A DNA stretch of 64,000 nt, from contig NZ_JBISBV010000001.1 in the NCBI RefSeq assembly GCF_046592965.1, positions 372,001 through 436,000 of the forward strand. The letters run 5' to 3'. The notes below the pieces were generated by a model. The model had not been told where the DNA came from and searched no databases. It saw nothing but the letters and a program-made list of their open reading frames with translations. The DNA comes from Marivita sp046592965. GTDB taxonomy: Bacteria; Pseudomonadota; Alphaproteobacteria; Rhodobacterales; Rhodobacteraceae. The position numbers and the translations under genes are program-made. Positions within the stretch are counted from its first letter, which is position 1; each line of letters begins with the position of its first letter. Positions 52,499-60,838 of this stretch are shown piece by piece.

Positions 52499-53417
52499 AC
52501 GTTTCGTCAACCACATCCGCGTGCAGGTGCCGCTCGCCGCGTTCTTCGGCCAATCGGATCTGCTTTTGACGTTCGCGGAAGCGCGTCTTGTCCTCTTGCG
52601 AGGTTTCGTCGGCGCATAAATGGCAGGCAACGCCATGTTCGTATTCCGGCCGGTCGCGATCTTCGGGCAGGATCGGGCGCCGGCAGGCATGACAGAGCAG
52701 GTGCGGCCCTTCGACCAGTCCGTGACCAACCGAGACGCGGCCGTCAAAGACGAAACACTCGCCGTTCCAGGCGCTGTTTTCCTCGGGCACCTCTTCGAGA
52801 TATTTCAGGATGCCGCCCTTGAGGTGATAGACGTCCTCGACGCCTTGGCTCAGAAGGTAGTTGGTCGATTTTTCGCAGCGAATACCGCCGGTGCAGAACA
52901 TGGCGATGCGTTTGTTGTGAAAACGCTCCTTGTTCTTTTCCCACCACGCGGGAAACTCGCGGAAGCTTTCGGTTTCCGGATCGACTGCGCCTTCGAATGT
53001 GCCGATGGCAACCTCGTAGTCATTGCGGGTGTCGATCACCGCGACATCGGGGCTCTGGATCAATTCGTTCCACGCGCTCGCCTCAACGTAATGCCCAACC
53101 TTCGCGCGCGGATCGACATCCGGCACACCCATCGTCACGATCTCTTTCTTGAGCCGGACCTTCATGCGCGCGAACGGGCGTTCAGCCGCGTGTGAGAGTT
53201 TCCACTCCAGATCGGCGCAGCCGGGCAGGGCGCGCAGATGGGCCAGCAGATGCTGGACGCCGGTGTCCGGTCCGGCAACGGTGCCGTTGATGCCCTCATG
53301 TGCCAGAAGCAGCGTGCCGGTGATCTTGTGCGTGCGGCACAGGTCGCGCAGCGGCGCTTGCAAGGCGGCTGGGTCATCAAATCGGGTGAAGTGATATAAG
53401 GCGCAGACGGTAAACAT
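52497..53417 (-). CDS. trhO: tRNA uridine-5-oxyacetic acid hydroxylase TrhO (rhodanese family)
   Basis: The 306-aa YceA/TrhO protein has an N-terminal acylphosphatase-like domain (GTLLLAHEGINGTVAG), a rhodanese domain with active-site Cys in FCTGGIRCEKSTNYL, and a zinc-binding-like C-terminal tail. It hydroxylates U34 of certain tRNAs. ATG 53417 is chosen; the upstream frame has no domain. Confidence 0.85.
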   Translation of the reverse strand: MFTVCALYHFTRFDDPAALQAPLRDLCRTHKITGTLLLAHEGINGTVAGPDTGVQHLLAHLRALPGCADLEWKLSHAAERPFARMKVRLKKEIVTMGVPDVDPRAKVGHYVEASAWNELIQSPDVAVIDTRNDYEVAIGTFEGAVDPETESFREFPAWWEKNKERFHNKRIAMFCTGGIRCEKSTNYLLSQGVEDVYHLKGGILKYLEEVPEENSAWNGECFVFDGRVSVGHGLVEGPHLLCHACRRPILPEDRDRPEYEHGVACHLCADETSQEDKTRFRERQKQIRLAEERGERHLHADVVDET

Positions 53418-53529
53418 GCGCGGGGGATTACGCCCGGATCGGGCCGTCTGCAAGGTTTCGCAATGCCGCAACCCTTGACCGCGCGCGGCAGGGTTCCTAC
53501 CCAAGGGCAACTCAACAGGAGGATGCCTC

Positions 53530-54123
53530 ATGTCCGCATTGATCGTCATTGATGTGCAAAACGATTTCTGTCCCGGTGGCGCACTGGCCGTGGCCGAAGG
53601 CGATACCATCATTCCGGGCATTAACGCGCTGATGCAGGACAGCGACGCGGTGATCTTTACACAGGATTGGCACCCGGCAGATCACAGTTCTTTCGCCTCG
53701 CAACATGAGGGGCGCGAACCGTACGGTTTGATCGACATGCCGTACGGTCCGCAAGTGCTCTGGCCCGATCATTGCGTGATCGGATCGTACGGTGCGGCGT
53801 TTCACGCCGACCTTGACGTCGATCGCGCCGAGATGGTGATCCGCAAGGGATTCCGCCGCGCCATCGACAGCTATTCGGCGTTTTTCGAGAATGACCACAC
53901 CACGCCGACGGGCCTTGAAGGCTACCTGCGCACGCGCGGGATCACATCGCTGGTTCTCGCCGGGCTGGCGACGGATTTCTGCGTTGCCTATTCGGCCATT
54001 GACGCGGCGAAACTCGGCTTTGATGTCACCGTCCGGACGGATCTGAGCCGTGGGATCGACCTTGACGGATCGTTGGCGGCGGCCAGTCAGAAGATGCAGG
54101 ATGCAGGCGTGACGCTGGTCTGA
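53530..54123 (+). CDS. pncA: Nicotinamidase/pyrazinamidase
   Basis: The 197-aa PncA hydrolyses nicotinamide to nicotinate for NAD recovery. The catalytic Asp is D8 in VIDVQNDFCPGG, the metal site is DWHPADHSSF, and the nucleophile is Cys in ATDFCVAYSA. AGGAGG precedes ATG 53530. It heads a run with a TerB-like gene and pncB. Confidence 0.93.
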   Translation: MSALIVIDVQNDFCPGGALAVAEGDTIIPGINALMQDSDAVIFTQDWHPADHSSFASQHEGREPYGLIDMPYGPQVLWPDHCVIGSYGAAFHADLDVDRAEMVIRKGFRRAIDSYSAFFENDHTTPTGLEGYLRTRGITSLVLAGLATDFCVAYSAIDAAKLGFDVTVRTDLSRGIDLDGSLAAASQKMQDAGVTLV

Positions 54124-54280
54124 CGCAGCCATGCGCGCGGCCTTGCGATGAAACCGTGACATTTGCACCAACCTGACGCGACGTCCTGTTCGGTTTGAGC
54201 GGTAAAATACGCTTCGCCATTCACAGGCGGGATCGGCGACGATACGATTCTCGTGTTGATCCAGACAAGGCCGGACCGTC

Positions 54281-54736
54281 ATGTTCTCTCGTATCCTCGC
54301 GCTTTTCGACGCATCCGTCCCGCGCACCGAACTGCCGCCTGCGGACGCCAAGTTCGCACTGGGCGCGCTGATGGTCCGAACAGCGATGGCCGACAGGGCG
54401 TATCTGTTTCAGGAGGTCGAGGAGATCGACCGAGTCCTCGCAAAGTTGCATGGTCTTGGCCCGATCGAGGCGGCCAAGATGCGCGCGCAATGCGAGCTTT
54501 TGGAGCAGGAACTGCCCAAGACGTCCGATCTTGCTGCGATTCTGACCGAGAACGTCAGCCAGGAGCAGCGCGAACAGGCCGTCGCGGCGCTTTGGGATGT
54601 TGTTTACGCCGATGGCAACCAGCACGCGAAGGAAAGCCTTCTGCTGGGAGAGATTGCCGGGTTTCTGGGTGTGGACGAAGCCACCTGCGAGCGTATCCGC
54701 GATCAGGAAGTGGCCAACTGGGACAAGAACCACTGA
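54281..54736 (+). CDS. TerB-like tellurite resistance family protein
   Basis: The 151-aa helical protein starts MFSRILALFDASVPRTELPP and ends with the acidic TerB pattern (WDVVYADGNQHAKESLLLGE, then a conserved RIRDQEVANW). TerB proteins bind metal ions or take part in stress complexes. It lies between pncA and pncB on the same strand; the pairing is of interest but its reason is unclear. Confidence 0.7.
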   Translation: MFSRILALFDASVPRTELPPADAKFALGALMVRTAMADRAYLFQEVEEIDRVLAKLHGLGPIEAAKMRAQCELLEQELPKTSDLAAILTENVSQEQREQAVAALWDVVYADGNQHAKESLLLGEIAGFLGVDEATCERIRDQEVANWDKNH

Positions 54737-54797
54737 GTCTGGACAAGCACCGTTCCGGTTGATCTAAGCGGGCGGCGTGCGCCTTTCGGAGACACTC

Positions 54798-56090
54798 ATG
54801 GTCGATATCGCCACCCGCGTCTGGAACCATAAATGGAAGATCGACCCGATTGTGCGGTCTCTCATTGATACGGATTTCTACAAGCTGTTGATGTGCCAGT
54901 CGGTGTTTCGCAACAAGCGCGACACGCAGGTCACGTTTTCGCTGATCAACCGATCCACCAATGTGCCGCTGGCCAAGCTGATCGACGAAGGCGAGCTGCG
55001 CGAGCAACTGGATCACATCCGCTCATTGTCCTTGCGGCGCAACGAGAGCACCTGGCTGCGCGGCAACACGTTTTACGGCAAGCGGCAGATGTTCCGTCCC
55101 GATTTCATGGAATGGTTCGAGAATCTGCGCCTCCCGGCCTATCACCTGGAACGGGTTGGCGATCAGTACGAATTGACCTTTGAGGGCAAGTGGCCCGAAG
55201 TGATGTTGTGGGAGATCCCGGCTCTGGCGGTGCTGATGGAGTTGCGCGGGCGGGCGGTGTTGAACGATATGGGCCGGTTCGAGCTTCAGGTGCTTTATGC
55301 CCGCGCGATGACCAAGCTTTGGGAAAAGATCGAGCGTCTGCGCGAGGTGCCGGAGTTGCGCATCGCCGATTTCGGAACGCGGCGGCGGCATTCGTTCCTC
55401 TGGCAGGATTGGTGCGTGCAGGCGATGGTCGAGGGGCTGGGCGAGAGTTTCGTCGGCACCTCGAACTGCCTGATCGCCAAGAGCCGCGATCTGGAGGCCA
55501 TCGGCACCAATGCGCATGAATTGCCGATGGTGTACGCGGCACTGGCCGAGGACGACGCCGCGCTGAAGCAGGCGCCGTACGACGTGCTGGCGGATTGGCA
55601 CGAGGAGCATGACGGAAATCTTCGGATGATCCTTCCCGACACCTATGGCACCGAGGAATTCCTGCGCGATGCGCCCGATTGGCTGGCGGGCTGGACCGGC
55701 GTCCGAATCGACTCGGGCGATCCGGCGGCGGGTGCGGAAACGGCGATCCGGTGGTGGAACGAGCGCGGCGAAGATCCGAGACGGAAACTTGTGATTTTCT
55801 CGGACGGGCTGGACGTTGCAAAGATACTCGAATTGCAGGCGCAATTTGCGGGCCGGGTGCGCGTGTCCTTCGGCTGGGGCACGTTGCTGACCAATGATTT
55901 CAGAGGCCTCACTCCGGATGACCGGCTGGCTCCGTTCAGTCTGGTGTGCAAGGCGGTCGAAGCCAATGGCAGGCCCACGGTGAAGCTGTCGGACAATCCG
56001 AAAAAGGCGATGGGCCCGAAAGACGAGATCGCGCGCTACAAGCGGGTTTTCGGTGTTGGAGAGCAGGTTGCGCAGGACGTCATCGTATAA
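54798..56090 (+). CDS. pncB: Nicotinate phosphoribosyltransferase
   Basis: The 430-aa PncB joins nicotinate to PRPP, the next step after PncA. It has LIDTDFYKLLMCQSVFRN, the catalytic-site block FGTRRRHSF, VGTSNCLIAK and IDSGDPAAGAETA. ATG 54798 is chosen over a GTG at 54777 because GGAG precedes it. It closes the salvage pathway. Confidence 0.93.
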   Translation: MVDIATRVWNHKWKIDPIVRSLIDTDFYKLLMCQSVFRNKRDTQVTFSLINRSTNVPLAKLIDEGELREQLDHIRSLSLRRNESTWLRGNTFYGKRQMFRPDFMEWFENLRLPAYHLERVGDQYELTFEGKWPEVMLWEIPALAVLMELRGRAVLNDMGRFELQVLYARAMTKLWEKIERLREVPELRIADFGTRRRHSFLWQDWCVQAMVEGLGESFVGTSNCLIAKSRDLEAIGTNAHELPMVYAALAEDDAALKQAPYDVLADWHEEHDGNLRMILPDTYGTEEFLRDAPDWLAGWTGVRIDSGDPAAGAETAIRWWNERGEDPRRKLVIFSDGLDVAKILELQAQFAGRVRVSFGWGTLLTNDFRGLTPDDRLAPFSLVCKAVEANGRPTVKLSDNPKKAMGPKDEIARYKRVFGVGEQVAQDVIV

Positions 56091-56225
56091 CGGCGATGTG
56101 CGGTTGAGCGACCCCGACACTGTACTTGTTCACCTGTTCTGACCAAGGTTTGTGCCGGGAATTGCTGGTAACTTCGCTGGAGCTGACGCATTGTGCAGGA
56201 CTGTTTGGCCAGCAACGAGACGCAC

Positions 56226-56702
56226 ATGACTTCAAAAAAAGCTTTGGACCTCGGGTCGCTGACGGTGATCGGGTGGCACGAATGTATTAGTTTGCCGGAA
56301 CTGGGATTGAAGGATTTCGCGGTGAAGGTGGACACCGGCGCCAAGACCACGGCGCTTCATGCCGACGATATCGAGACATTCATGCGCGACGGGAAGAAAT
56401 GGGTGCGGTTCCGAAGCCCTGACATTCCCGGGTTGCCACAGCGAACCTGTGAATTTCCGGTGTTCACCAAGCGAGACATCACAAATACCAGCGGCACGCC
56501 AGAATCGCGTATCGTCATTCGAACGCCGATGATATTGGCAGGACGCAGATGGAAGATCGACATTTCGCTGACCGATCGTGGAACGATGCGGTTTCCGCTT
56601 ATTCTGGGCCGTCGTGCGCTGCGCCGACATAAGATCGTTGTCCATCCCGGAAAATCCTACCTCGTCAGCACCAAACCCAACTTTGGAGGACCAAGGCCAT
56701 GA
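56226..56702 (+). CDS. rimB: RimB-like retropepsin-type protease
   Basis: The 158-aa protein has an Asp-Thr-Gly motif (D36-T37-G38 in KVDTGAKTTALHA) and belongs to the COG4067 family found with rimK. In pseudomonads RimB trims glutamate tails added to ribosomal protein S6 by RimK. Its stop overlaps the rimK start by 4 bp. The gene name follows the operon context. Confidence 0.75.
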   Translation: MTSKKALDLGSLTVIGWHECISLPELGLKDFAVKVDTGAKTTALHADDIETFMRDGKKWVRFRSPDIPGLPQRTCEFPVFTKRDITNTSGTPESRIVIRTPMILAGRRWKIDISLTDRGTMRFPLILGRRALRRHKIVVHPGKSYLVSTKPNFGGPRP

Positions 56703-57604
56703 AAATCGCGATGCTTGCCCGAAACCCGAACCTGTATTCCCACAAGCGGCTGAAAGAGGCGGCAGAGGAACGGGGGCACGAGCTTGATATCATCAACACG
56801 TTGCGCTGTTACATGAACATCGCGTCGCGGCGGCCCGAAGTGTATTACAACGGCGAAAAGCTGGAAGGCTATGACGCGATCATCCCGCGGATCGGGGCGT
56901 CGGTCACGATGTATGGTACGGCCGTGCTGCGGCAGTTCGAGATGCAGGGCGTTTACCCGCTGAACGAAAGCGTGGCGATCGGGCGGTCGCGCGACAAGCT
57001 GCGCTCGATGCAGTTGTTGTCACGCGAGGGCATCGGCTTGCCGGTCACGACGTTCGCGCATGATCCGAAGCAAACCGAAGAGGTGCTGGAACTGGCGGGC
57101 GGAGCGCCGGTGGTGATCAAGCTGCTGGAGGGCACGCAGGGCATCGGGGTGGTTCTGGCCGACACGAAACGGTCTGCGAAATCGGTGGTCGAGGCGTTTC
57201 GCGGTGCGGGCGTCAACATCCTGTTGCAGGAGTTCATCAAGGAAGCGGGCGGCACCGATATTCGCGCCATCGTCATCGGCGGCAAGGTCGTCGCCGCAAT
57301 GAAGCGCACCGGCGCGGAGGGCGATTTCCGCTCGAACCTGCACCGAGGTGGCTCGGCACAGGTGATCAAGCTGTCGCCCGAGGAGCGGTCAACCGCGATC
57401 CGGTCCGCCAAGGCGATGGGGCTGAACGTCTGTGGTGTGGACATGTTGCGCGCCAATCACGGCCCCGTCGTGATGGAGGTCAATTCCTCGCCCGGAATCG
57501 AGGGTGTCGAGAAGGCCACCGGACTGGATATCGCGGGCAAGATCATCGAATATATCGAGAAGAACGCCAAGCCGAACGCCACCAAAACAAAAGGCCGCGG
57601 ATGA
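56699..57604 (+). CDS. rimK: RimK family ATP-grasp glutamate ligase
   Basis: The 301-aa ATP-grasp ligase has VVIKLLEGTQGIGVVLADT, the metal-binding DIRAIVIGGKVVAAMKR and VVMEVNSSPGIEGVE. RimK adds glutamates to the C-terminus of ribosomal protein S6 and remodels the proteome. It overlaps rimB at the start and the AstE-like gene at the end (each ATGA). Confidence 0.88.
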   Translation: MKIAMLARNPNLYSHKRLKEAAEERGHELDIINTLRCYMNIASRRPEVYYNGEKLEGYDAIIPRIGASVTMYGTAVLRQFEMQGVYPLNESVAIGRSRDKLRSMQLLSREGIGLPVTTFAHDPKQTEEVLELAGGAPVVIKLLEGTQGIGVVLADTKRSAKSVVEAFRGAGVNILLQEFIKEAGGTDIRAIVIGGKVVAAMKRTGAEGDFRSNLHRGGSAQVIKLSPEERSTAIRSAKAMGLNVCGVDMLRANHGPVVMEVNSSPGIEGVEKATGLDIAGKIIEYIEKNAKPNATKTKGRG

Positions 57605-58644
57605 CCAAGCGAGACGGTTTCAAGATTGCGGGTGAGTGCATCGAGGCAGGCACCCGCAAGACTGTCAATCTTCCCATCAGCACCCTGTCTGATCACACGC
57701 CCGTCACCCTGTCGGCGCATGTGATCCACGGGCGCAGCGACGGGCCGACGATCTTTGTCAGCGCCGGCATTCACGGCGACGAGGTGATCGGCGTGGAAAT
57801 CGTGCGCCGGCTGTTGCGGGCCAAGAACCTGAAATCAGTGCGCGGCACGCTGATCGTGGTGCCGATCGTCAACACGTTCGGCTTCCTGAACCATTCACGC
57901 TACCTGCCCGACAGGCGGGATTTGAACCGCTGTTTTCCCGGTTCGGCCAACGGATCACTGGCCTCGCGGCTGGCGCATATCTTCATGGACGAGATCGTGG
58001 CGCGCTGTTCGCTTGGCATTGATCTGCATTCGGCGGCAATTCATCGGATGAACCTGCCCCAGATCCGGGTGTCGGCCAACAATCCCCAGACGCTGAAGCT
58101 GGCCTATGCGTTTGGCGCGCCGGTCATTCTGACAAGTGCGCTGCGCGATGGCAGTTTGCGTCAGGAAGCCAAGGCGCGTGGCGTTGATGTGCTGCTTTAC
58201 GAGGCCGGTGAGGGCATGCGGTTTGACGAGATGTCGGTGCGTGCAGGCGTGGCGGGCATTTTGCGGGTGCTGAAAGAGACGGGGTTGTTGCCAGCGGCGG
58301 GCATCGCGAAACCTCGGGCGAAATCGCTGCTCTGCACCAACAGTTCGTGGATGCGCGCGCCGGTCGGTGGATTGCTGCGCATGTTCAAGGGTGAGGGCGA
58401 CGTGGTCGAAGAGGGCGATATCGTCGCCGCGATTTCCGATCCGTTCGGGGATGGCGAAATCGAGGTTGTCGCGCGCAACGGCGGAATCATCGTCGGGCGC
58501 GCCGTCATGCCGGTTGTGCATGAGGGCGATGCGCTGTTTCACATTGCGGCGGTCAAATCGGCGGATGTGGCCGAGGCGGCGGTCGATGACCTTGCTACGC
58601 AGTTGGAAGAGGCGCCGTTGTTCGATGAGGACGAGATCATCTAG
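57601..58644 (+). CDS. Succinylglutamate desuccinylase/aspartoacylase-like M14 peptidase
   Basis: The 347-aa zinc enzyme has the M14-like ligands H58-x2-E61 (GIHGDE) and a second His in IDLHSAAIHR, and the RDLNRCFPG arginine block. AstE/AspA members cleave N-acyl or terminal glutamate-like residues. Coupled to rimK by a 4-bp overlap, it may remove the glutamates RimK adds. It ends 9 bp before the convergent MFS gene. Confidence 0.75.
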   Translation: MTKRDGFKIAGECIEAGTRKTVNLPISTLSDHTPVTLSAHVIHGRSDGPTIFVSAGIHGDEVIGVEIVRRLLRAKNLKSVRGTLIVVPIVNTFGFLNHSRYLPDRRDLNRCFPGSANGSLASRLAHIFMDEIVARCSLGIDLHSAAIHRMNLPQIRVSANNPQTLKLAYAFGAPVILTSALRDGSLRQEAKARGVDVLLYEAGEGMRFDEMSVRAGVAGILRVLKETGLLPAAGIAKPRAKSLLCTNSSWMRAPVGGLLRMFKGEGDVVEEGDIVAAISDPFGDGEIEVVARNGGIIVGRAVMPVVHEGDALFHIAAVKSADVAEAAVDDLATQLEEAPLFDEDEII

Positions 58645-58653
58645 GCGGTGGTC

Positions 58654-59877
58654 TTACGCAGCCGCCGGTCGCATCTCCTTGCGCGGTTGGCTGCGGATCA
58701 GGATCAGGACCATGATCGCGATGTTGAGGCCGTTCCAGACGATGCCGTTGACGAAGGCCCACTGGTAGCTGCCTGTCACATCATAGATCACGCCCGACAG
58801 CCATCCGCCCAGAGCCATGCCGAGGATCGTCATCATCAGCACGAACCCGACGCGCGATCCGGCTTCGCGGCTTGGCATGTACTCGCGCACGATGACGGCA
58901 TAGCTGGGAACGATGCCACCCTGGCTTAGCCCGAAGATCAGGCTGACGACGTAAAGCGACACGAGTCCGCCCGCTGGCAGATAGAGAAACAGCGCAATGG
59001 CTTGAAGTGTCGAGCCGATGAGCAGGGTGGGTATGCCGCCGATGCGGTCGGCCAGCGTTCCCGAGATCAGCCGCGAGACAACGCCGCCCATCAGCATGAG
59101 CGACAGCATTTCCGCGCCCACCGCCGCGCCATAGCCGTAATCGACGCACAGAGCCACGATATGAACCTGCGGCATCGACATGGCGACGCAGCAGGCGATG
59201 CCGGCAAAGCCCAACATCCATTGCAACTGGCGCGGTGAAAAGCCGGTGCTGCGGGTGCGGCTGGCCGATTGGGTGTCGGAGAGGGTGATCGCTTCGAGCG
59301 GTACGCGGGTGCGCAACATGAGCGCCAGCGGCGGAATGATGATCAGCGTCAGGATGCCGAGCGCGGTGTAGCTCCAGCGCCAGCTTTCGCCGCCGGCAAG
59401 ATTGCCAAGGATCAGCGGCCAGATCGCACCCGAAAGGTAATTGCCCGACGCCGCGATGGCGACGGCGATGCCGCGACGTTTCAGGAACCATTGCGAGATA
59501 TCGGCGATCAGCGGACCAAAGCTACAGGCGGTGGCAAAGCCGATGACGAATTGCAACGCCGACAGGATCAGCAAAGACGGGCTAAGCGCGGCGAGGATAT
59601 AGCCCAGTGCCAGCGTCACGGCACAGGCGATCAACGATGTGGTGACGCCGAACCGGTCGACGGCCCGCCCGACATAGTAGTTGCCAAGCGCAAAGCCGAT
59701 CATCGTCAATGTGTAGGCCAGGGAGACCTCGCCCCGCCCGGCGCCAAATTCGGTCTGCACTTCGGGCATCACGACGATGATCGCCCACATGCCGACATTG
59801 CCCATCACGGCGATCAACAGCGTAATGCCAAGGCGCAGCCAGGCGTAGCGGCTGTCGAGGATGGTGGGATCGCTCAC
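58654..59877 (-). CDS. MFS transporter
   Basis: The 407-aa permease has 12 predicted helices and the MFS loop motif GRAVDRFGVTT. It begins with a GTG overlapping the PACE stop (GTGA), so the two are one operon. Oxalate/formate-like or drug-like substrates are possible; specificity is not visible. Confidence 0.75.
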   Translation of the reverse strand: MSDPTILDSRYAWLRLGITLLIAVMGNVGMWAIIVVMPEVQTEFGAGRGEVSLAYTLTMIGFALGNYYVGRAVDRFGVTTSLIACAVTLALGYILAALSPSLLILSALQFVIGFATACSFGPLIADISQWFLKRRGIAVAIAASGNYLSGAIWPLILGNLAGGESWRWSYTALGILTLIIIPPLALMLRTRVPLEAITLSDTQSASRTRSTGFSPRQLQWMLGFAGIACCVAMSMPQVHIVALCVDYGYGAAVGAEMLSLMLMGGVVSRLISGTLADRIGGIPTLLIGSTLQAIALFLYLPAGGLVSLYVVSLIFGLSQGGIVPSYAVIVREYMPSREAGSRVGFVLMMTILGMALGGWLSGVIYDVTGSYQWAFVNGIVWNGLNIAIMVLILIRSQPRKEMRPAAA

Positions 59878-60326
59878 GCCTTTTCTCCGCTCGCGCTTTC
59901 GGACGCGGCTTTCCATTCGGGAAGCGGGAAGAGCGCGTCATAGCCCCAATTGAAGCAAAAGGCATAGACGATGTAGAACGCCGCAAAGGACACATCGATC
60001 ACGAAGGCCTGCCAGAGCGAGATGTGCAGATACCACGCGAACACCGGCATCAGCAGGATCAGCAGCCCGACTTCGAACAGGATCGCGTGCAGGACGCGCA
60101 GGCGCGGTGTCTTGAGCGTTGTGCCTCGGACCCGATTGAGGGCGCGGTCAAAGAGGTCGTTATACGCCATGTTATAAAGTGTGGCGATCGTGGCGCCGAT
60201 GACCGTCACGACGCCGATATCCTCAATCGGCTTGTGGAAAATCAGGGCACCCAGCGGAATGACGATCAGCAGGGCAAGAAGTTCGAAGCTGATGGCGTGA
60301 CGAAGGCGATCAAGAGGGGAGCGCAT
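59874..60326 (-). CDS. PACE family efflux pump (AceI-like)
   Basis: The 150-aa protein carries two BTP domains, with E15 in HAISFELLALL and repeated FE-containing helices, the proton/drug site of AceI-type chlorhexidine and biguanide exporters. It overlaps the MFS start. The GCCGGG/CCCGGC palindrome at 60345-60360 lies just upstream. Confidence 0.8.
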   Translation of the reverse strand: MRSPLDRLRHAISFELLALLIVIPLGALIFHKPIEDIGVVTVIGATIATLYNMAYNDLFDRALNRVRGTTLKTPRLRVLHAILFEVGLLILLMPVFAWYLHISLWQAFVIDVSFAAFYIVYAFCFNWGYDALFPLPEWKAASESASGEKA

Positions 60327-60436
60327 GGCGACCTCGCATCAAGTGCCGGGTCGTCCCGGCGTACATACCAGAATGGGGAGGTCGTCCTCGCGCGGAGATC
60401 TATGGCATTTTCTCTATCGTGCTTCAACCGTCGCGC

Positions 60437-60838
60437 TTACGCAGGGTCCGAGCCTTGCGCTGCGAGGTCTTTCAGAATGGGGCAATCGGGGCGGTTGTCT
60501 CCGGCGCAGCTTTGCACCAGCTCGGACAGCGTGTCGCGCATGGATTGAAGCTGGGTGATTTTCTCTTCGATCTTGTGCAGGTGGTCGCTTGCCAGGGATT
60601 TGACGTCGGCGCTGGCGCGTGTCTTGTCTTCGTACAGCGTGAGCAGGGTGCGGCAATCCTCGATGGTGAAGCCAAGCGCGCGGGCGCGGCTGAGGAAGGC
60701 CAGCTTGTGCAGATCGCTGTCACGGAAGGCGCGGTAGCCATTGGTATCGCGCGGCGGTTTGATCAGACCGATCTCTTCGTAATAGCGGATCGTCTTTGCC
60801 GGAAGGCCCGCGCGTTTGGCCACGTCGGAGATATTCAT
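60437..60838 (-). CDS. cueR: Copper-responsive MerR regulator CueR
   Basis: The 133-aa MerR regulator has the DNA-binding head (MNISDVAKRAGLPAKTIRYY) and metal-binding C111-x7-C119, the spacing of E. coli CueR C112/C120. It senses Cu(I) and activates copA. Its start overlaps copA's stop by 4 bp. Confidence 0.92.
   Translation of the reverse strand: MNISDVAKRAGLPAKTIRYYEEIGLIKPPRDTNGYRAFRDSDLHKLAFLSRARALGFTIEDCRTLLTLYEDKTRASADVKSLASDHLHKIEEKITQLQSMRDTLSELVQSCAGDNRPDCPILKDLAAQGSDPA

Noticed and set aside
60345..60360. GCCGGG/CCCGGC palindrome before the PACE gene
   Set aside because: Only a 6-bp arm, which is common in high-GC DNA; no T-run and no link to a known regulator.
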